From assembly GCA_009760855.2 (NCBI GenBank), contig WPIO01000005.1, positions 11,377,001 to 11,437,000 on the forward strand: a DNA stretch of 60,000 nucleotides, in the 5' to 3' direction. The position numbers and the translations under genes are program-made. Numbering within the stretch: position 1 is the first letter of the stretch; each line of letters starts with the position of its first letter. Under the pieces are notes generated by a model. It was not told where the DNA came from. It made no database searches and was given only the letters and a program-made list of their open reading frames with translations. Below, piece by piece: positions 59,664 through 60,000 of the stretch. The DNA comes from Cristatella mucedo. Taxonomy: Eukaryota > Bryozoa > Phylactolaemata > Cristatellidae.

Positions 59664-60000
59664 CCATATACATGCTAGCACTGTGCATGCTGCCACCAAC
59701 CATGTTTTCATGCTGACTCTGTGCATGCCACCTCAAACCAAGTTGAGCTGGGTGGAATTGAGCTATTATTATTATTATTAACTGACTTCCAGCCGACTCG
59801 CTAATAAGCTTATAGCAGCTCGAGCTCAGCGCTAGGACTCACCGACCCGTAGACCGTTGCTCCTAGAGATTTCCAGCACTGCGTTAGTAAATTAGGGCTC
59901 AAATTTAAAGGAAGCGCGGAGTTCTGAATGCATCTAAATGCCATTTACGTAACGTAGTAGCGAAAACATTACTCTGCACAGAATCATAAGTATGCAGAGC
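59664..60000. other. window end: possible L2 3' UTR relic, then nothing recognised
   Basis: 59680-59745 resembles the L2 3' UTR (GCATGCTGCCACCAACCATG, TGCTGACTCTGTGCATG), followed by (ATT)5 at 59766-59780. Beyond that I see no gene. Confidence 0.5.

Overview
The window is metazoan nuclear DNA: spliced genes, introns up to about 13 kb, abundant non-LTR retrotransposon debris, tRNA-derived SINEs and long dinucleotide microsatellites. The sequence alone does not fix the phylum. Low-conflict statement: an invertebrate animal with a bilaterian-like PBX gene and active or recently active L2/CR1-type LINEs. No operons, CRISPR arrays or prokaryotic signals are present.

Three genes are supported. (1) At 4975-8523 on the plus strand are the last two coding exons of a CIP4/TOCA/FBP17-family F-BAR protein: the acidic linker and the C-terminal SH3 domain. 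The F-BAR and HR1 parts were not found and probably lie left of the window. (2) At 10792-12535 on the minus strand is a complete three-exon SSNA1 (NA14/DIP13) gene of 109 codons, convergent with the CIP4 gene. (3) At 18113-55376 on the minus strand is a PBX (PBC-class TALE homeobox) gene. Nine coding exons join in frame and encode the whole PBC domain, the homeodomain and the conserved tail after it. Introns 1 and 2 are each close to 13 kb. The extreme C-terminus is unresolved because the last exon found runs in frame into a (TC)n microsatellite.

The rest is intergenic or intronic DNA filled with repeats. One L2-like LINE family dominates. Its best copy (35425-37294) keeps an open 543-codon reverse-transcriptase frame inside PBX intron 2. 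More than a dozen 5'-truncated or broken copies are scattered on both strands. All full 3' ends carry the same terminal hairpin followed by (ATT)n. At least four SINE copies carry a close relative of that hairpin, which suggests they borrow the L2 machinery. A second SINE type with good A/B-box remnants occurs several times. 

The most interesting unexplained coding-like DNA lies just upstream of PBX exon 1 (55858-56245, minus strand): a spliceable exon in frame with PBX, preceded by an open frame offset by one base at a CTT TAA C sequence. Other orphan open frames (2894-3172, 13583-13855, 49221-49560) are described with low confidence. All intron boundaries were assigned by eye from GT/AG signals, reading phase and family alignment.
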